From Brevipalpus yothersi (Eukaryota > Arthropoda > Arachnida > Trombidiformes > Tenuipalpidae), in assembly GCA_003956705.1 (NCBI GenBank), contig QZCP01000112.1:139670-203669 (forward strand): 64,000 bases of DNA, given 5' to 3'. This document shows, piece after piece, positions 60,121-64,000 of this stretch (its first letter is position 1; every line of letters starts with the position of its first letter). The translations under genes were made by a program, and so were the position numbers. Below the pieces are notes generated by a model. That model saw only the letters and a program-made list of their open reading frames with translations, made no database searches and had not been told where the DNA came from.

Positions 60121-61363
60121 TTTCAGGGAACACAAACTTGTTCAGTCCATCCTAAGATGATATCTCGAAATGACATAGAGCTTCAATCGTGTCATAATAT
60201 CGAGATGAGCAGAAAAGAAGAAGGAATATCAGCTAAACTTTTTCATCAAACAGGTGGAAAAGTATTGTAACAGTGGCTGCAAAATTGCAAAACGTGAAGC
60301 TCAAAAAGCTCAAAAAGCCCAAAAAGGGCAAAAAGTGGAGAGAAAACATGAGGGAAATGTTTTCATTGCTACTAGCGCCAATCTTCTTGTACACAATATT
60401 GTACACAATCTTGTACACAATCTTTTACGTCTGTCGATCAAATTTTAAATTTATCTCGTGTCAAATAAATCACTTCCTCTGGACGATTATCTTATTGATG
60501 TCCCCAATTTTCATCGAGTTGATCGAGAGCTTGAAATGAATATTAATAATAACATTCTTATTTGAATAGTTTCCTGTAAGCGACAAACAAGAGAGGGAAA
60601 AAGAGATTGTGACCACTTGAGTGATATCTTGATCAGCTTATGAAGCAAATCTTCCAAGTTTTGATGATGATACTATGTTGATAAAGACTGATGCATGTGA
60701 TACTGGAAAAAATTTAATTTGTTCGAATTAGATTTTTTGTGTGAAAATCTCATCTGGAGCGTTTTCAACTGACCGATTCTCTATTATAGCTTTTTCGAAA
60801 AATTAGAGAGAAAAATAGTAACAGACGGAGATTGTTTTCATTCACCCACGTTCTGGTTGCCTTGAATATCCTGATGACTGTGAGCAAAAAAATTTGTTCA
60901 CTCCATATCGCTGCTATTTACCAATGAAATCGATGACTGATCGAGAAGATAACCCTCATTACTTACTGGATCTTCTCCAACTTAGTGTTTTCAACCGCGG
61001 CTCAAAATTTTCGCTCTAAAGGAATGAGCATTTGAATATGCTTCCTTAATCTGAGATGCTCATATGTCGAAGATTTAATCTCCAATTTAGCTGTGTGAGC
61101 TTTCTAAAGCAAGTTTCCGTGAATTTAACACACTTTGTTTCGATAAGCTGTTGGTTTGACAAGTTCGTCAACTATCAACCTTTCTCAGTTTCTTTATTAA
61201 TTAAGTCTTTCTCATTGGAGCGATAACTTCCCTCATCTTTGATTTGCTTGGATCCTTCAATCGAATACTTTCAAACAACGTAACTTAATCGCTTCTATTC
61301 AATATATCTTCGCATAACTCAAGGTAACAATAGTCAAATTCTTCTTCTTTTAGCTACTTTGAC
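60121..61363. other. Region between divergent GatB and the synergin-like gene
   Basis: About 1.2 kb. It contains the GatB promoter and a plus-strand reading frame at about 60240-60539 with Lys-rich repeats and two hydrophobic stretches (see findings). From about 60.6 to 61.3 kb I see no gene. Confidence 0.45.
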
Positions 61364-62256
61364 ATGATGTTTTTCTTACAGTGCCCAGAGGCTACCATTT
61401 TTGAGCCTTCATCTTGTTCGTTCTACGTAAATCTCGAACACATGCTTCATACAAATAGTGGCTCAACTTATGATAGGTATCAAGCCTTCTCAGAACTTGA
61501 GTCAGTTGGTTTCGTTCCAGAAAAAGATTGGGACGATGATTTTGGGGAATTTCAGAGTCATTTACAAATTAGCAGCAATCTTCCAGTCTTACTCAATCCA
61601 TCATCTTTCATTGAGGAATCTGATTCAGAGATCTGCAAGCGTGCTTCCAAAGTTGTAGCTTGTTGTAAGCAACTGGTCCATAGAGTTTTCAATCTTTTGG
61701 TTGTGAATCACGATGAGATAAAAGTAATTGAAGCTTTGAGAACTGAGAGAGGAAAAAATTTCATTCTAGGTAAAGTTTCCTACCACAGAGAAGTTCCTAT
61801 AAATTTCTTGGAAAATCTTTTTCTTTTACGAAAATATTCATTTCTTTATAGATCTGGCAGAGGTTCATAAGGTTGCCCAAAGAGCCTCTATATTTTATCA
61901 AACTAAATGTGTCCACGAGAAGAAAGTTGTTGATATGATTCATGATTTGAATGTTACATGGAGAACTTTGAAGAATATCTTCGCAAAAATTCCTGTTGAG
62001 GTAAGAAAATTCATCTCTCACGCTGCATATATATTAACGAATTTTTATCGGTCAAAAGATTTCAGAAAACCTCGAAATCCACTCTGTGCCCGAAGGGACT
62101 GACCGTTGTTGTATTTGCTACTTCCCTACTGACACTTCATCTGAAGAAGCCTTACTGTTTGCCTGGAGGAGATATCACTCAAGTTGTGCTAATCTGTGGC
62201 TTAATTGTATTGATGCTGTCTTACCAGGTTCTCGACTTGACGTTTCAAATAGCTGA
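61364..62256 (+). CDS. Synergin-gamma / aftiphilin-like C-terminal protein
   Basis: Exons 61364..61769, 61852..62000 and 62059..62256 are phase-consistent (250 aa). The ATG at 61364 is possible, but a strong acceptor ends at 61380, so an upstream exon may exist. Residues 55-65 contain DWDDDFGEFQ, whose FGEF fits the gamma-ear-binding motif (aromatic-G-[PDE]-aromatic) of AP-1/GGA accessory proteins. A helical segment (CKQLVHRVFNLLVV) follows. The C-terminus has paired cysteines (DRCCICYF) and RRYHSSCANLWLNCID, recalling the metal-binding-like end of synergin gamma. Role inferred from the family: accessory factor of AP-1 clathrin trafficking at the trans-Golgi network or endosomes. It is much shorter than vertebrate synergin and lacks a visible EH domain. 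Confidence 0.6.
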
Positions 62257-63260
62257 TATCTACTTTTAGTTTCGTCGAATCTACATTTTTATCACGAAAC
62301 CTCTCTTGAACTTGAACCAGCTCTGCGTAAGTTGTCTGCTAGAAGGGTTCAGCTCTCGTAAAGATTTTACTCATCTAACTGGATGTGATTCAAGATAAAT
62401 ACAACATTCATCTAACCAAAGGTTTGACGCACGAGTTGTCTAGTCATGGAGCTATATCATATGCGCTTTCGAAAACATAAGTACACCATGGTGGGTTATA
62501 TCAATTTTTCGGTCCAAAAGATCTAGGCTCCTTGGAAAACCAGAGAACTGGTCAACAGGAGAGCCAGTCGCCTGAAACTACTAATTCATTTGACTATTGA
62601 CTTATCTGGGGTCTTAAGTAACCTCTGTCTTCCAACTTTCAATATTTCAACAGATGCATTTATTTCACTTCTCTGAAAGAATTCAATGTACTGCCGTTGG
62701 AGCATGTAATATTCCTTTCGATCTTCAATGACTGAATTCAGCATTTAAACAACCAAGTTTTCGTACGGTATTATTTCTTTAGGGAAACCTCAGATGAATA
62801 TCCCGTTCCTTAGTTCTGCTTCAGTCGTGAAGCTTAAACGTACACGAAATGTTCATCTCACTGATTCTGAACGAAAAGAAACCAATAATGGAAGGCATAT
62901 TTAAAACATCAAATGAGGACAATGATGAGCAGGTGGAATCAGGTAAATTATCATGACTCTTACACTGAACCAACAGCTAATTAGCGGAGGACAGAGAAAC
63001 TGATTTCAGAACTTATTGAGAGCGATGCTCACTAAAGATTTCGATTTTGATGAGCGATAGGAAGATATGGGAAGAAACATCGATTAGAAATGACTATACA
63101 TAACCATCATTTTATTCGCTGTTATGTTTCAGACGAATTTTTGTATTTTTGATCAAAATAGTATATCCTCTGGCTCCATGCAGGAGGAGAAGAGAGATCT
63201 TAAATGATCACAAAAATGAAAAGTGAAGAATGAATGATGAGTGATGGTGAGAAGAAACAA
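62257..63260. other. Intergenic between convergent synergin-like and SETD2 genes
   Basis: About 1 kb of 3' UTR and spacer sequence for two convergent genes. No gene is supported. Confidence 0.5.
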
Positions 63261-64000
63261 CTACTGATTCGATGACGCAATATCTACATGGTGATCATCA
63301 CTGACATTCTCTTGCGAAAGCTCTTTCGGTGAAAGCTTTTTATCATCCTCAATACTCTCGGGTCGATATACAGGGCCTTGTTTAGCCATATATTTCTTTA
63401 CATAATCTTTTGCTTTGTGCTTCACAGTTTCGCTGCAGCTCAGATCTTCAATATTTCTACAGTGCTTGAGTTCTTTAACCATAACAAAATGAGTCAACTA
63501 CAATCGAAGGAGAAGAGGATATTTCAGTTAAGTTTCACAAAGATCTAGAGAAGGGGAAAAGCTACTCACCTTACGAGCTACATATTTAAAATGCTCTGTT
63601 GATAGAATTCGACCAACAGGGCAATCAGATTTGCGATATGGGTTCAAACAATACTTGATGTGCTCAGACATCTCGGTTTTGAACCTATCTTTCATCCTTT
63701 TTTCCATTCTTTCTGCCTTGGAGCGTCGATTGACCGTTTGTACTAGTTCACCATCATTCGTTTCTGCTGCCATGGAACAGTCAGTGGCTGCAGTGTCTGA
63801 GCCTAGAATTATACTGTTGTTCTCCATAGAATTTTTCTTCCTTAAGGAACTGAACTCATAAGATCCAGGTAGAGTATGACTTGGTGTACCGGCAATTTCA
63901 CTGGAATCTTCATTAACAAACAAGTCTGGAGTTTCGGAGAGACCATTAACAATTGGGTGAGCTTCTGGAGAACCTCGAGGAGAGCTATCATTAATATTAA
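63261..64000 (-). CDS. SETD2: SETD2 / Set2 histone methyltransferase, 3' end with SRI domain, partial
   Basis: Two exons, 63570..64000 (open beyond the right edge) and 63261..63497, join in phase 0. The upstream part is a Ser/Glu-rich linker. The SRI domain spans the junction: KAERMEKRMKDRFKTEMSEH, IKYCLNPYRKSDCPVGRI and HFKYVARK, then LTHFVMVKELKHCRNIEDLS and KHKAKDYVKKYMAKQGPVY. This is the Set2-Rpb1-interacting fold that binds the phosphorylated C-terminal repeats of RNA polymerase II, coupling H3K36 trimethylation to elongation. The protein ends 33 residues after the domain. The SET domain is outside the window, so the gene name rests on the SRI match. Confidence 0.9.

Noticed and set aside
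62066..62220. Acceptor TTTCAG at 62065 for the last synergin-like exon
   Set aside because: It puts the exon in the wrong frame. Using the AG at 62058 restores phase 0 and the cysteine-rich conserved ending.
1..64000. Transposons, CRISPR-like arrays, or horizontally acquired genes
   Set aside because: No transposase, reverse transcriptase, terminal inverted repeats with target duplications, spaced direct repeats, or composition breaks were seen. Repeats are simple-sequence tracts.

Overview
This is a eukaryotic nuclear window, AT-rich, with short spliceosomal introns (58 bp at the smallest), GT-AG junctions, a tRNA gene and long (GA)n microsatellites. The gene set points to an arthropod: a dpr-type synaptic immunoglobulin gene, the seryl-tRNA synthetase paralogue SLIMP, spenito, and an aldolase with alternative last exons. 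The compact spacing would fit a chelicerate such as a mite, but that is inference. I see no transposon, CRISPR array, virus-like gene or prokaryotic feature.

Layout, left to right. 1-3.3 kb: the 3' end of a plexin (+) and a complete Golgi pH regulator GPHR (+, six exons). 4-8.4 kb: an unrecognised nuclear-looking protein (+) converging on a six-exon small secreted protein (-) that is reconstructed here from exons too short to show as ORFs. 10-12.4 kb: a secreted leucine-rich-repeat protein (-). 14-21.3 kb is dense with housekeeping genes: spenito (-), SLIMP (+), TRAPPC1 (-) and the 7SK capping enzyme MePCE/Bin3 (+). 21.3-33.7 kb: repeat-rich DNA and a dpr gene (-). The large first intron of dpr carries a separate gene on the opposite strand, encoding a secreted Lys/Cys-repeat protein. 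35.7-40.9 kb: an RN-tre/USP6NL-type TBC RabGAP (+, 13 exons) and fructose-bisphosphate aldolase (-). 43.2-55.3 kb: a complete 12-exon, five-Ig transmembrane adhesion protein (-). 56.8-64 kb: MED6 (-), tRNA-Ala (-), mitochondrial GatB (-), a synergin-gamma-like C-terminal module (+) and the 3' end of SETD2 with its SRI domain (-, runs off the window).

How the genes relate. These are independently transcribed genes rather than operons. Functional themes recur: neuronal recognition (plexin, dpr, five-Ig adhesion protein, LRR protein), RNA polymerase II control (MePCE, MED6, SETD2 SRI), mitochondrial translation (SLIMP, GatB) and Golgi/endosome traffic (GPHR, TRAPPC1, TBC GAP, synergin-like). Exon chains were accepted only where GT-AG sites and codon phase agreed across every junction. 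Several apparent ORF starts are GTG or TTG, so I moved those genes to the first in-frame ATG (SLIMP, TRAPPC1, spenito, GatB, the Lys/Cys protein).

Most worth a second look: the small secreted cationic/proline-rich protein with a 19-nt exon, the nested Lys/Cys-repeat secreted protein, the two alternative aldolase C-termini, and a 60-nt stop-free intron in spenito.
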